Made by a program: the position numbers and the translations under genes. 6,406 bases of DNA from an uncultured Micrococcales bacterium (lineage in GTDB: Bacteria > Actinomycetota > Actinomycetes > Actinomycetales > Microbacteriaceae). This document shows, piece by piece, positions 1-5,333 of this stretch. Under the pieces are notes generated by a model. It was not told the DNA's origin. It did not search any database and saw only the letters and a list, made by a program, of their open reading frames with translations. The stretch spans positions 1 through 6,406 of the forward strand of contig CALFOB010000223.1 of assembly GCA_937919125.1 (NCBI GenBank). The letters are read 5' to 3'. Position 1 is the stretch's first letter. Each line of letters begins with the position of its first letter.

Positions 1-609
1 CTCAACTTGGTCATCAAGGGTGACGTTTCTGGTGCTGTTGAAGCACTTGAAGATGCTCTTCTCAAGATTGAAGTTGATGACTCAGTTCAACTACGTATCA
101 TCCACCGTGGTGTTGGTGCTGTTACTGAGAGCGATGTTAACCTGGCAACAGTCGACAACGCGATCATCATTGGATTCAACGTCAAGCCAGATAACAAGGC
201 TAAGGAACGAGCTGACCGTGAAGGTGTTGACGTTCGTTTCTACTCAGTTATCTATGCAGCACTTGATGACATTGAGAAATCACTCAAGGGAATGCTCAAG
301 CCAGAGTACGAAGAAGCCGCTCTTGGTTCAGCCGAGGTTCGCGAGATCTTCAAGTCTTCAAAGGTTGGCACAATCGCAGGTTCTATCGTTCGCTCAGGTT
401 CAATCAAGAGAAACAGCCTTGCTCGTATCTCTCGTGATGGCAAGATGCTTGCAGAGAACCTAAAGATTGACTCACTAAAGAGATTCAAGGACGACGCAAC
501 CGAAGTTAAGACTGACTTCGAGTGTGGTATCGGTCTTTCAGGATTCAACGAGATCTTGGTAGGGGACATCATTGAAACCTACGAGATGCGTGAGAAGCCG
601 AGGGTCTAA
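1..609 (+). CDS. infB: Translation initiation factor IF-2, C-terminal 202 residues (5' end outside window)
   Basis: IF-2 is the GTPase that brings fMet-tRNA to the 30S subunit and promotes 50S joining in the cytoplasm. Only the C-terminal part is visible: the reading frame is open from base 1, so the GTPase domain lies upstream. The first visible stretch (LNLVIKGDVSGAVEAL) matches the start of the IF-2 domain III region, E. coli 'LILKADVQGSVEA'. It is followed by RIIHRGVGAVTESDV, GFNVKPDN and YSVIYAALDDIEKSLKGML, all recognisable IF-2 blocks. The last ~90 residues form the beta-barrel C2 domain that binds fMet-tRNA, with AEVREIFKSSKVGTIAG, LKRFKDD, ECGIGLSGFNEI and GDIIETYE. The stop TAA at 607-609 shares one base with the rbfA ATG, the classical infB-rbfA linkage. 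The TTG at 7 is an internal leucine codon, not a start. Identification is secure. Confidence 0.97.
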   Translation, partial: LNLVIKGDVSGAVEALEDALLKIEVDDSVQLRIIHRGVGAVTESDVNLATVDNAIIIGFNVKPDNKAKERADREGVDVRFYSVIYAALDDIEKSLKGMLKPEYEEAALGSAEVREIFKSSKVGTIAGSIVRSGSIKRNSLARISRDGKMLAENLKIDSLKRFKDDATEVKTDFECGIGLSGFNEILVGDIIETYEMREKPRV

Positions 610-1052
610 TGGTTGATGCAGCTAGAGCAAGAAGACTGGCTGAACGAATCAAGGTGCTAGTTGCAGCAGCTCTAGAGAAGGTTGTCAAAGACCCAGATCT
701 AGGTTTTGTAACAGTTACTGATGTTCGTGTCACACCAGATCTATCCCATGCACGTATTTACTACACCGTCTTTGGCGATACTGAACAGCAGAAGAAGAGT
801 AGTGAAGTGATTGACCGTCACCGTGGCAAAATCCGCGGTGAGGTAGGTCACCAGCTATCCATTCGTCTAACTCCAACCATTGAATTCATTTCTGATGATG
901 TGCCAGAAAGCGCAGCTCAGATGAATGATCTTCTAGCTCAAGCAAGAGCTAGAGACAATGAGTTGAAGAAGATGGCTAAGGAATCTGAGTTTGCGGCAGG
1001 GGAGAACCCTTACAAAGAGCCAAAAGTTATCGATAAAGAAGACAGAGATTAA
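609..1052 (+). CDS. rbfA: 30S ribosome-binding factor RbfA
   Basis: RbfA is a small KH-fold protein that binds the 30S subunit near helix 1 of 16S rRNA during late maturation and cold adaptation. The 147-residue product opens with the family signature MVDAARARRLAERIK, which marks the start. The core follows: DPDLGFVTVTDVRVTPDLSHA (about 28-48), IYYTVFG (50-56), and the second KH half with IRLTPTIEFISDD (85-97). The C-terminal tail (GENPYKEP, about 131-138, then charged residues) is the extension I associate with actinobacterial RbfA. The ATG overlaps the infB stop (TAATG). Upstream is only a partial Shine-Dalgarno-like GAGGG at about 600-604, so translation probably relies on coupling to infB. 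Three bases separate it from truB. Nothing appears broken. Confidence 0.95.
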   Translation: MVDAARARRLAERIKVLVAAALEKVVKDPDLGFVTVTDVRVTPDLSHARIYYTVFGDTEQQKKSSEVIDRHRGKIRGEVGHQLSIRLTPTIEFISDDVPESAAQMNDLLAQARARDNELKKMAKESEFAAGENPYKEPKVIDKEDRD

Positions 1053-1055
1053 CCT

Positions 1056-1949
1056 TTGGCTACTCCTGGATTGTTGCTGGTAGATAAACCTGCCGGAATG
1101 ACAAGTCATGATGTTGTGTCCAGAGTTAGGAAACTGGCTGGCACCAAGAAAGTTGGGCACGCTGGAACATTAGATCCTATGGCTACGGGGTTACTGGTCT
1201 TAGGGATTGAGTCAGGAACGAAACTACTTACCTTTGTTGTCGGTGCAGATAAAACCTATGAGGCAACAATTCGTCTAGGTTCATCAACTATCACCGATGA
1301 CAGAGAAGGTGAAACTCTCAAAACAGCCACACCGGAACAACTGTCTTCAGTAACTCTTGATCAAATAAACCTAGAGCTTGAAAAGCTTAGGGGAGTAATC
1401 CAGCAGGTTCCTTCTGCAGTTTCAGCCATCAAAGTAAATGGCGAGAAGGCCTACGACAGAGTTCGAGCTGGCGAAGTCTTTGAACTCAAATCAAGAGAAG
1501 TAACAATCTCAAGACTTGATGTTGTTGGGGATGTGCGTCGTGACGATAACTTCATTGAGCTAGATGTGATTGTTGATTGCTCTAGCGGAACTTATATCAG
1601 AGCAATTGCTAGAGACTTAGGTGAAGCTCTCGGGGTCGGTGGTCATCTAACTTCACTTCGTAGATCTCGTATTGGATCTTTCGATGTTGAAAACGCGATG
1701 CAACTTGAAGGGTTCGAAGGAGAGTTACCAATCTTGAAGTCAGTTGAGGCAGTTACATCTGTTCTGCCTACTCTTGAAATCACTTCTGAGGAAACTTTGG
1801 CTATAAGGCAGGGTAAGAGAATTGATCATCATTTGTATGAGATTACTGCTTTGACTTTCCAAGGGGTGTTAGTGGCCGTTGCCGAGTCTGCAGGCACACA
1901 AAGCCTGAAATCACTAGTTGTGTTCAATGATGGAGAAATAAATGCTTGA
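1056..1949 (+). CDS. truB: tRNA pseudouridine(55) synthase TruB, TTG start
   Basis: TruB isomerises U55 to pseudouridine in the T-loop of elongator tRNAs and also acts as a tRNA-folding chaperone. The 297-residue product has all TruB motifs: GLLLVDKPAGMTSHDVV at 5-21; GHAGTLDPMATGLLVLG at 34-50, with catalytic Asp40 (E. coli Asp48); KTYEATIRLG at 66-75 and TDDREG at 80-85; QVPSAVSAIKVNGEKAYDRV at 117-136; and DCSSGTYIRAIARDLGEALG at 174-193, followed by HLTSLRRSRIGSF. Residues ~228-297 form the extra C-terminal domain seen in actinobacterial TruB. The TTG at 1056 is the only sensible start, because the next ATG lies inside the conserved first motif. There is no clear Shine-Dalgarno, and with only 3 bases after the rbfA stop, coupled re-initiation is likely. 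Its 3' end overlaps the next gene by 8 bases. Confidence 0.95.
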   Translation: MATPGLLLVDKPAGMTSHDVVSRVRKLAGTKKVGHAGTLDPMATGLLVLGIESGTKLLTFVVGADKTYEATIRLGSSTITDDREGETLKTATPEQLSSVTLDQINLELEKLRGVIQQVPSAVSAIKVNGEKAYDRVRAGEVFELKSREVTISRLDVVGDVRRDDNFIELDVIVDCSSGTYIRAIARDLGEALGVGGHLTSLRRSRIGSFDVENAMQLEGFEGELPILKSVEAVTSVLPTLEITSEETLAIRQGKRIDHHLYEITALTFQGVLVAVAESAGTQSLKSLVVFNDGEINA

Positions 1950-2316
1950 GTGGGGATATCACTTTCAATTGGCCTTCGCGTCATTAGCGGGAATGTTTGC
2001 ACTGTTTCTTGGAATTATCAAAAGACCGCCATCTTGGTGGAGCGTAGGTTCAGTCATCCTTGTTGAAGCTTTGCTTCTGGTCCAACTGATTGTATCTATT
2101 GTGCTGGTTGTGCAAGGCCAACAGGCTAAGGGCGACACCGTTGAGTTCTTTGGCTACATCATTACTGCTCTGGTGGTTCCACCGGCAGCAGTGGCCTGGG
2201 CGGTAATCGAGAGAACCCGTTGGTCAACCTTAGTTCTAGGTGTTGCAGGATTGACTGTTGCAGTGATGCTTATTCGCATGTGGCAGATATGGACAGGCAT
2301 CCGTTTCTCAATCTGA
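1942..2316 (+). CDS. Small four-helix membrane protein of unknown function, between truB and ribF
   Basis: A 124-residue hydrophobic protein with four predicted membrane segments at about 7-25, 36-58, 68-88 and 94-116. Basic residues flank helices 1 and 2 (KRPP near 27) and helices 3 and 4 (ERTR, 90-93). There is no signal peptide, no cysteine pair and no enzymatic motif I recognise. The ATG overlaps the end of truB by 8 bases, and a GGAG at 1932-1935 lies 6 bases upstream of it, which supports this start and implies coupling. From memory, similar unnamed membrane proteins occur at this spot in related actinobacteria, but I cannot verify that here. The protein is intact, and its codon use resembles the neighbours. 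It may work with the membrane protein encoded immediately downstream, but that rests on position alone. Confidence 0.82.
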   Translation: MLEWGYHFQLAFASLAGMFALFLGIIKRPPSWWSVGSVILVEALLLVQLIVSIVLVVQGQQAKGDTVEFFGYIITALVVPPAAVAWAVIERTRWSTLVLGVAGLTVAVMLIRMWQIWTGIRFSI

Positions 2317-2340
2317 TGTCCACTTTTGACAAGTTAGGCT

Positions 2341-2345
2341 GGGAG
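2341..2345 (+). promoter_or_regulatory. Shine-Dalgarno GGGAG that makes the downstream start ambiguous
   Basis: GGGAG ends only 2 bases before the ATG at 2348, which is unusually close, but 8 bases before an in-frame GTG at 2354, which is a normal spacing. The motif therefore favours GTG 2354 as the working start and would shorten the protein by two residues. Confidence 0.5.
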
Positions 2346-2347
2346 TT

Positions 2348-2731
2348 ATGACAGTGAAAGCTAAAAGCAGAGGCGTTGGCACACTAGTAATTGCCATCTA
2401 TGGAGTCTTTGCCATATCTGCATCGGTTAGAGCCAGCTATCAACTTCTTAGAAAATATGAAGACGCTCCGCTGGCTTATTGGCTAAGTCTTCTTGCTGCT
2501 GTTGTCTACATCATCGCTACCTTCGCATTGGCTAAAGGTAAATATGATCTAGCTAATAAAACACTTATTTTTGAGTTAGCTGGTGTTTTAATCATCGGAA
2601 CGCTAAGCATTGCAGTGCCATCACTATTTGCTCACCCAAGTGTTTGGTCTTACTACGGAATGGGGTACGGATTCATTCCACTACTACTTCCTTTGTTTGG
2701 ACTGTGGTGGGTTAGGAGAGTTAAGCGATGA
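2348..2731 (+). CDS. Small four-helix membrane protein of unknown function, upstream of ribF
   Basis: A 127-residue integral membrane protein (125 if it starts at GTG 2354, which has the better Shine-Dalgarno spacing). Predicted membrane segments lie at about 11-29, 43-62, 71-91 and 106-122. The N-terminus (KAKSR) and C-terminus (RRVKR) are both basic, so both ends are likely cytoplasmic. Conspicuous polar or aromatic stretches are SVRASYQLLRKYEDAPLAYWLS (26-47) and the segment HPSVWSYYGMGYGFIPLLLP (96-115). I recall similar unnamed proteins beside truB/ribF in Microbacteriaceae, with the APLAY and GYGF(I/V)PL(L/V)LP stretches preserved; that is memory, not a search. It lies 31 bases after the preceding membrane gene and ends in an ATGA overlap with ribF, so it belongs to the same transcript. 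No function can be assigned. Confidence 0.83.
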   Translation: MTVKAKSRGVGTLVIAIYGVFAISASVRASYQLLRKYEDAPLAYWLSLLAAVVYIIATFALAKGKYDLANKTLIFELAGVLIIGTLSIAVPSLFAHPSVWSYYGMGYGFIPLLLPLFGLWWVRRVKR

Positions 2732-3654
2732 TAACTGTCAGCTCAACAACTGAAATCCCCGAAGGTCTTCCTGAATCTTCTGTGACCATTGGAAAGTTCG
2801 ATGGCATTCATCTAGGTCACCAGCAACTAATTGCAGAAACAATCGAGTCCGCTGAAGAACATGCGTTGATGCCGGTGGTAGTTACATTTGATAGACACCC
2901 ACACTCAGTTCTAAGTCCAGGAACTGAACCTCAAGCTTTGATTGGTCCAACCCAGAAGACCGAGTTACTTGATGAAGCAGGCATTGAGCTTGTTCTCAAT
3001 CTTCCATTTGATGAATACCTTTCAAAACTAACTCCAGAAGAGTTCGTAAGAACTGTTCTAGTGGATGCTCTAAAGGCAAGAGTTGTAACCATTGGTGAAG
3101 GCTTCAGATTTGGAGTTGATCAGCAGGGTGATGTTGAAACCCTAAGACAGCTTGGTCTTCAACTTGGTTTTGCCGTTCGTGTGATCCCGCATTACCTAGT
3201 TGATGGTGAAGTTGTTTCAACAAGCCGAATCAGAGCTCTACTTCTTGAAGGAAACGTTAAAGGAGCAGCAAAGCTTCTGGGGAGACTGCATGCTACCCAA
3301 GGAGTTATTGAACATGGACTCAAGATTGGTCGCCAGATAGGTTTCCCAACCGCAAACATGTCTAGAGATGCCGAAGGCTTTTTACCTTTGGATGCTGTTT
3401 ACGCTGGTTGGCTCTATGCCGATGGCGAGAGATACATGGCTGCACTATCTGTAGGTATCAATGAAACCTTTGAGGCTGTGCCAAGGCTTCTAGAGGCTCA
3501 CGTAATTGATGTTCAAGGGTTAGACCTTTATGACAAGGTCATCACTGTTGAGTATGTTGACTTCATTAGACATGCAGCCAAGTTCGATGGCGTTGAGTCT
3601 TTGGTAGCTGAAATCAACAGCGACCTAGACAAAATCAGGGCAATCCTGTCCTAA
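2728..3654 (+). CDS. ribF: Bifunctional riboflavin kinase / FAD synthetase
   Basis: RibF phosphorylates riboflavin to FMN and adenylylates FMN to FAD in the cytoplasm. At 308 residues it is a full-length two-domain enzyme. The N-terminal nucleotidyltransferase domain has GKFDGIHLGH (22-31, with HxGH at 28-31), TFDRHPHSVLSP (53-64), GEGFRFGVDQQG (123-134) and the VSTSRIR block (163-169). The last is a slight rearrangement of the usual (I/V)SSTxxR. The C-terminal riboflavin kinase domain has GRQIGFPTAN (201-210, PTAN binding nucleotide and Mg), LPLDAVYAGW (219-228), SVGINETF (241-248, often SVGTNPTF) and LLEAHVID (254-261), with Glu256 as the likely catalytic base. The ATG overlaps the preceding stop by 4 bases, and TAGGAG at 2713-2718 ends 9 bases upstream. 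It is the last gene of the coupled run from infB. Confidence 0.95.
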   Translation: MITVSSTTEIPEGLPESSVTIGKFDGIHLGHQQLIAETIESAEEHALMPVVVTFDRHPHSVLSPGTEPQALIGPTQKTELLDEAGIELVLNLPFDEYLSKLTPEEFVRTVLVDALKARVVTIGEGFRFGVDQQGDVETLRQLGLQLGFAVRVIPHYLVDGEVVSTSRIRALLLEGNVKGAAKLLGRLHATQGVIEHGLKIGRQIGFPTANMSRDAEGFLPLDAVYAGWLYADGERYMAALSVGINETFEAVPRLLEAHVIDVQGLDLYDKVITVEYVDFIRHAAKFDGVESLVAEINSDLDKIRAILS

Positions 3655-3668
3655 ATAGAGCCTCGACT

Positions 3669-3687
3669 AGCAGTTATCTGCTTTCTT
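3669..3687 (+). terminator. Weak intrinsic-terminator-like hairpin after ribF
   Basis: AGCAG (3669-3673) pairs with CTGCT (3678-3682) around a TTAT loop and is followed by TTCTT. The stem is only 5 bp, so termination would be partial. It begins 14 bases after the ribF stop and overlaps the region where an rpsO promoter would lie. It could separate the infB-ribF transcript from rpsO or simply reduce read-through. Confidence 0.35.
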
Positions 3688-3690
3688 GGC

Positions 3691-3696
3691 TATGCT
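3691..3696 (+). promoter_or_regulatory. Candidate -10 element (TATGCT) for rpsO
   Basis: TATGCT fits the TAnnnT sigma-70-type -10 pattern, and a TG two bases upstream (3687-3688) is close to an extended -10. No convincing -35 hexamer sits 16-18 bases upstream. Transcription would begin near 3702-3704, giving an rpsO leader of roughly 80 bases that contains the GC-rich segment. Confidence 0.35.
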
Positions 3697-3701
3697 TGTG
3701 A

Positions 3702-3785
3702 AGTTGCCGTGAACCGGCCGCGGATCTCCAAGAGCTTTAGACACAAGGTTTATTGCGCCGCGCAGCGAGCCCCGAGAGGAACAAA
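3702..3785 (+). promoter_or_regulatory. GC-rich structured 5' leader of rpsO, candidate S15 autoregulatory RNA
   Basis: This noncoding stretch is far richer in G and C than the genes around it, which suggests selection for RNA structure. GCCG (3706-3709) can pair with CGGC (3715-3718) around TGAAC. Immediately adjacent, CGCGG (3719-3723) can pair with CCGCG (3758-3762), and the two helices could stack. In addition TCTC (3725-3728) can pair with GAGA (3774-3777), which overlaps the Shine-Dalgarno region and would cross the second helix as a pseudoknot. S15 is known to repress its own mRNA through structured leaders in several bacterial groups, E. coli using a pseudoknot. That this leader does so is inference from hand-drawn pairings. 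Confidence 0.4.
3774..3780 (+). promoter_or_regulatory. Ribosome binding site fixing the rpsO start
   Basis: GAGAGGA ends 5 bases before ATG 3786. This selects the ATG over the in-frame TTG at 3753, which would add 11 residues not found in S15 proteins and would run through the structured leader. Confidence 0.8.
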
Positions 3786-4055
3786 ATGGCACTGGACGCA
3801 TCAAAGAAAACAGCAATTATCAACGAGTACGCAACTCACCCAGGTGACACAGGTTCTCCGGAGGTTCAGGTAGCAGTTCTTACAGAGACCATCAAGGAGC
3901 TTACTGAGCACCTAAAGGACCACAAGCACGATCACCACAGCCGTCGCGGACTGCTGCTAATGGTAGGTCAGCGTCGTCGTCTACTTGGCTACCTTCAGAA
4001 GGTAGACATCACTCGCTACCGTAACCTAATCGAAAGACTAGGCCTACGTCGCTAA
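3786..4055 (+). CDS. rpsO: 30S ribosomal protein S15
   Basis: S15 is a primary 16S rRNA-binding protein that docks at the central-domain three-way junction and helps form an intersubunit bridge. The product is 89 residues, the same length as E. coli S15. Recognisable blocks are MALDASKKTAIINEYATHPGD, DTGSPEVQVAVLTETIKELTEHL, the basic KDHKHDHHSRRGLLLMVGQRR segment with the rRNA-contacting DHHSRRGL motif, and the C-terminal LLGYLQKVDITRYRNLIERLGLRR. The start is set by GAGAGGA 5 bases before the ATG. The gene probably has its own promoter within the 131 bases after ribF and may be feedback-controlled through the GC-rich leader. It is closed downstream by a strong terminator, so the usual rpsO-pnp co-transcription is probably reduced here. 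Confidence 0.97.
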   Translation: MALDASKKTAIINEYATHPGDTGSPEVQVAVLTETIKELTEHLKDHKHDHHSRRGLLLMVGQRRRLLGYLQKVDITRYRNLIERLGLRR

Positions 4056-4066
4056 TTGTTTTTATT

Positions 4067-4100
4067 CAAAATGCCATCTCTTTATAGAGGTGGCATTTTG
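4067..4100 (+). terminator. Strong intrinsic terminator after rpsO
   Basis: A 14-bp stem (4067-4080 with 4087-4100; one G-U wobble, otherwise complementary) closes a TTTATA loop 11 bases after the rpsO stop. The core TGCCATCTC/GAGGTGGCA is followed by TTTTG, which pairs with CAAAA, so the U-run forms the base of the hairpin. A T-rich stretch before the stem could let it work in both directions. It separates rpsO from the DUF805 genes. Confidence 0.82.
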
Positions 4101-4148
4101 CATATCAGACCTAAACTAAAAAGTAATAGGAATTGATGGGAGTCAATC

Positions 4149-4694
4149 ATGGATTTTGTTGGTGCAATTAAAGCTGGTTTCAAGAACTACGTGAACTTTA
4201 GGGGGACAGCCTCTCGACCTGAGTATTGGTACTGGGTCCTGTTTACTTTCCTAGTTTCAATTGTGGCCAACGCTCTAGATCGTTCCGGGTTGCTGGCAGG
4301 CGCATTCTCCCTAGCCACTTTGCTTCCTGATTGGGCTGTGACCGTTAGAAGACTTAGAGACGCAGGCTTTTCATGGACTTGGCTATTGCTTCCAATCCCG
4401 GGCTTGATTCCGTTCTTACTTGGTTTCGTCTCCGTTTTTGTTCAGCTTGATCAGTCAGGTTTTGAAGACCTCGCTGCCACCCTCACTGATGAGCAATTAG
4501 GGCAGGCATTCTTAGCGGAAGTTATGTCGAACCCACAATTGCAAAACGCACTACTAATGGTGTTCTTTAGCTTGCTTTACCTAGGACTTACCTCGCTTCT
4601 AGTGAACCTAATCTTCACACTTCAACGCACCAAGAGTTTTGAGCAGGGAAACAAGCGAGTTGCACCTAAAGGTCCTGAATCACCAATAGCGTAA
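4149..4694 (+). CDS. DUF805 family membrane protein, copy 1 of 3
   Basis: A 181-residue member of the DUF805 family (E. coli YhaH/YhaI type), whose function is unknown. The signature is clear: an amphipathic N-terminus GFKNYVNFRGTASRPEYWYW (10-29), then P60 and VRRLRDAG (66-73), then the aromatic/proline segment WTWLLLPIPGLIPF (76-89). Four membrane segments fall at about 27-43, 48-64, 77-98 and 134-157. By the positive-inside rule, both ends and RRLRDAG face the cytoplasm. The 35-residue, mostly acidic loop at 100-133 faces outside and accounts for the extra length over the ~120-residue E. coli proteins. The C-terminus has KSFEQGNKRVAPK (162-174), probably the local version of the family's GxNxYGxxP tail. 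GGGAG (4138-4142) lies 6 bases before the ATG. A promoter must lie in the 48 bases after the rpsO terminator; TAAACT at 4112-4117 is the best -10, without a good -35. Confidence 0.88.
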   Translation: MDFVGAIKAGFKNYVNFRGTASRPEYWYWVLFTFLVSIVANALDRSGLLAGAFSLATLLPDWAVTVRRLRDAGFSWTWLLLPIPGLIPFLLGFVSVFVQLDQSGFEDLAATLTDEQLGQAFLAEVMSNPQLQNALLMVFFSLLYLGLTSLLVNLIFTLQRTKSFEQGNKRVAPKGPESPIA

Positions 4695-4706
4695 TTTTTA
4701 GCTTTA

Positions 4707-4734
4707 CGTAATCGAATTGTGAAGTTCAATTACG
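4707..4734. repeat. Inverted repeat CGTAAT...ATTACG in the gap between DUF805 copies 1 and 2
   Basis: CGTAAT (4707-4712) is inverted at ATTACG (4729-4734). A shorter internal pair, AATTG (4715-4719) and CAATT (4727-4731), gives an alternative hairpin. A third CGTAAT occurs directly repeated at 4690-4695, across the stop of copy 1. No T-run follows, so it is not an ordinary terminator. The right arm overlaps the candidate -35 (4732-4737) of copy 2, a position suited to an operator. Confidence 0.45.
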
Positions 4735-4761
4735 ACAGAGCCTGCTAGCTGGCAATAGTAT
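4732..4761 (+). promoter_or_regulatory. Candidate promoter for DUF805 copies 2 and 3
   Basis: ACGACA at 4732-4737 (4 of 6 matches to TTGACA) and TAGTAT at 4756-4761 (TAnnnT-like, 4 of 6 to TATAAT) are separated by 18 bases. They sit about 33 bases ahead of the copy 2 ATG. The inverted repeat's right arm overlaps the -35. Neither hexamer is strong, so this is suggestive only. Confidence 0.35.
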
Positions 4762-4781
4762 TCTTCTCAAGAAGTTATTTT

Positions 4782-4788
4782 GGGGAGG
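4782..4788 (+). promoter_or_regulatory. Strong ribosome binding site of DUF805 copy 2
   Basis: GGGGAGG ends 5 bases before ATG 4794. The same seven bases at the same spacing precede copy 3, implying similar initiation strength for both. Confidence 0.85.
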
Positions 4789-4793
4789 CAGAC

Positions 4794-5333
4794 ATGAAGT
4801 TCGTTAGAGACATTGGCGCGGGGTTCAAAAACTATTTCAGATTCAAAGGGACAGCTAGTCGTTCCGAGTATTGGTTTTGGATATCTTTCGTTCTGGTTGT
4901 TGGGGTAGTAGCCAAGCTAGCGTCAGGTGAATTTGACCTTTTAGGGATCTGGATCGCACTGGTGTTGTTTCCAACTATCACTGTTCTCATCAGACGACTG
5001 AGGGATGCGGGTCATGGCTCAGGGTGGATATGGTTACCTGTGCCTGGAGTATTTCTTTTCTGGGTTGGAAATACGCTGGTTTGGGGTGCCTTACTGACAG
5101 TCAGTCTTGCTGGAGGTTTCAGCATCTTGGCGGGCGATGAAGAGCAAGCAGCACTGGAAGTTGCAAAGGCTAAAGAAGATATTGCTACTGGAAGCACAAT
5201 GGTCTACCTCTCTCTTTTCTACTTAGTTGCTGTATTGATTTGGGTAAACGGGTATCTAGCTTCCAAGAAGAGCAAGAGTTTTGAAGAGGGCAACAAGCGA
5301 GTTGCAGCGAAGACGACCATCGGGGAGGAATAG
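4794..5333 (+). CDS. DUF805 family membrane protein, copy 2 of 3
   Basis: A 179-residue DUF805 protein of unknown function, paralogous to its two neighbours. Motifs fall at the same residue numbers as in copy 1: GFKNYFRFKGTASRSEYWFW (10-29), P60, RRLRDAG (67-73), GWIWLPVPGVFLFW (77-90) and KSFEEGNKRVAAK (161-173). Likely membrane segments are about 27-42, 48-66, 77-110 (long, possibly broken near G92) and 135-155. The outward loop (~112-134, AGDEEQAALEVAKAKEDIAT) is charged and helical in character and unrelated in sequence to copy 1's loop. It shares features with both other copies (KRVA.K with copy 1; NYFRF, ASRSEYW and FPT with copy 3), so it is the intermediate member. Copies 1 and 2 also share a 15-base identity near their ends (4650-4664 and 5292-5306). 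The start is fixed by GGGGAGG 5 bases upstream. The last codons (GEE) also serve as the Shine-Dalgarno of copy 3. Confidence 0.88.
   Translation: MKFVRDIGAGFKNYFRFKGTASRSEYWFWISFVLVVGVVAKLASGEFDLLGIWIALVLFPTITVLIRRLRDAGHGSGWIWLPVPGVFLFWVGNTLVWGALLTVSLAGGFSILAGDEEQAALEVAKAKEDIATGSTMVYLSLFYLVAVLIWVNGYLASKKSKSFEEGNKRVAAKTTIGEE
5322..5328 (+). promoter_or_regulatory. Ribosome binding site of DUF805 copy 3, embedded in the end of copy 2
   Basis: GGGGAGG lies inside the final Gly-Glu-Glu codons of copy 2 and ends 5 bases before ATG 5334. Ribosomes finishing copy 2 stop immediately before the new start, so the two genes should be translationally coupled. Confidence 0.8.

Noticed and set aside
20..463. 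147-codon open frame in another + frame of infB
   Set aside because: Its translation is low-complexity (Ser/Leu/Gln-rich) and fully overlaps the conserved IF-2 frame.
252..572. 106-codon minus-strand open frame under infB
   Set aside because: It is the antisense shadow of a clearly conserved IF-2 coding region, with no ribosome binding site or recognisable domain.
933..1160. 75-codon minus-strand open frame across the rbfA-truB junction
   Set aside because: It is opposite two conserved genes with no supporting signal.
2326..2331. Perfect TTGACA as a promoter -35 for the second small membrane gene
   Set aside because: No TAnnnT hexamer lies 16-19 bases downstream; that position falls on the start codon, and gene spacing favours operon read-through.
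3753..3785. TTG-initiated 11-residue N-terminal extension of S15
   Set aside because: The ATG at 3786 gives the family-standard 89 residues with a good Shine-Dalgarno 5 bases upstream; the extension runs through the structured leader.
4759..4777. CTTC-TCAA-GAAG followed by TTATTTT as a terminator between DUF805 copies 1 and 2
   Set aside because: The stem is only 4 bp with A-T pairs in the middle, too weak, and it lies immediately before the copy 2 ribosome binding site.
5012..5197. 61-codon minus-strand open frame under DUF805 copy 2
   Set aside because: Shadow of the DUF805 gene; no ribosome binding site or domain.
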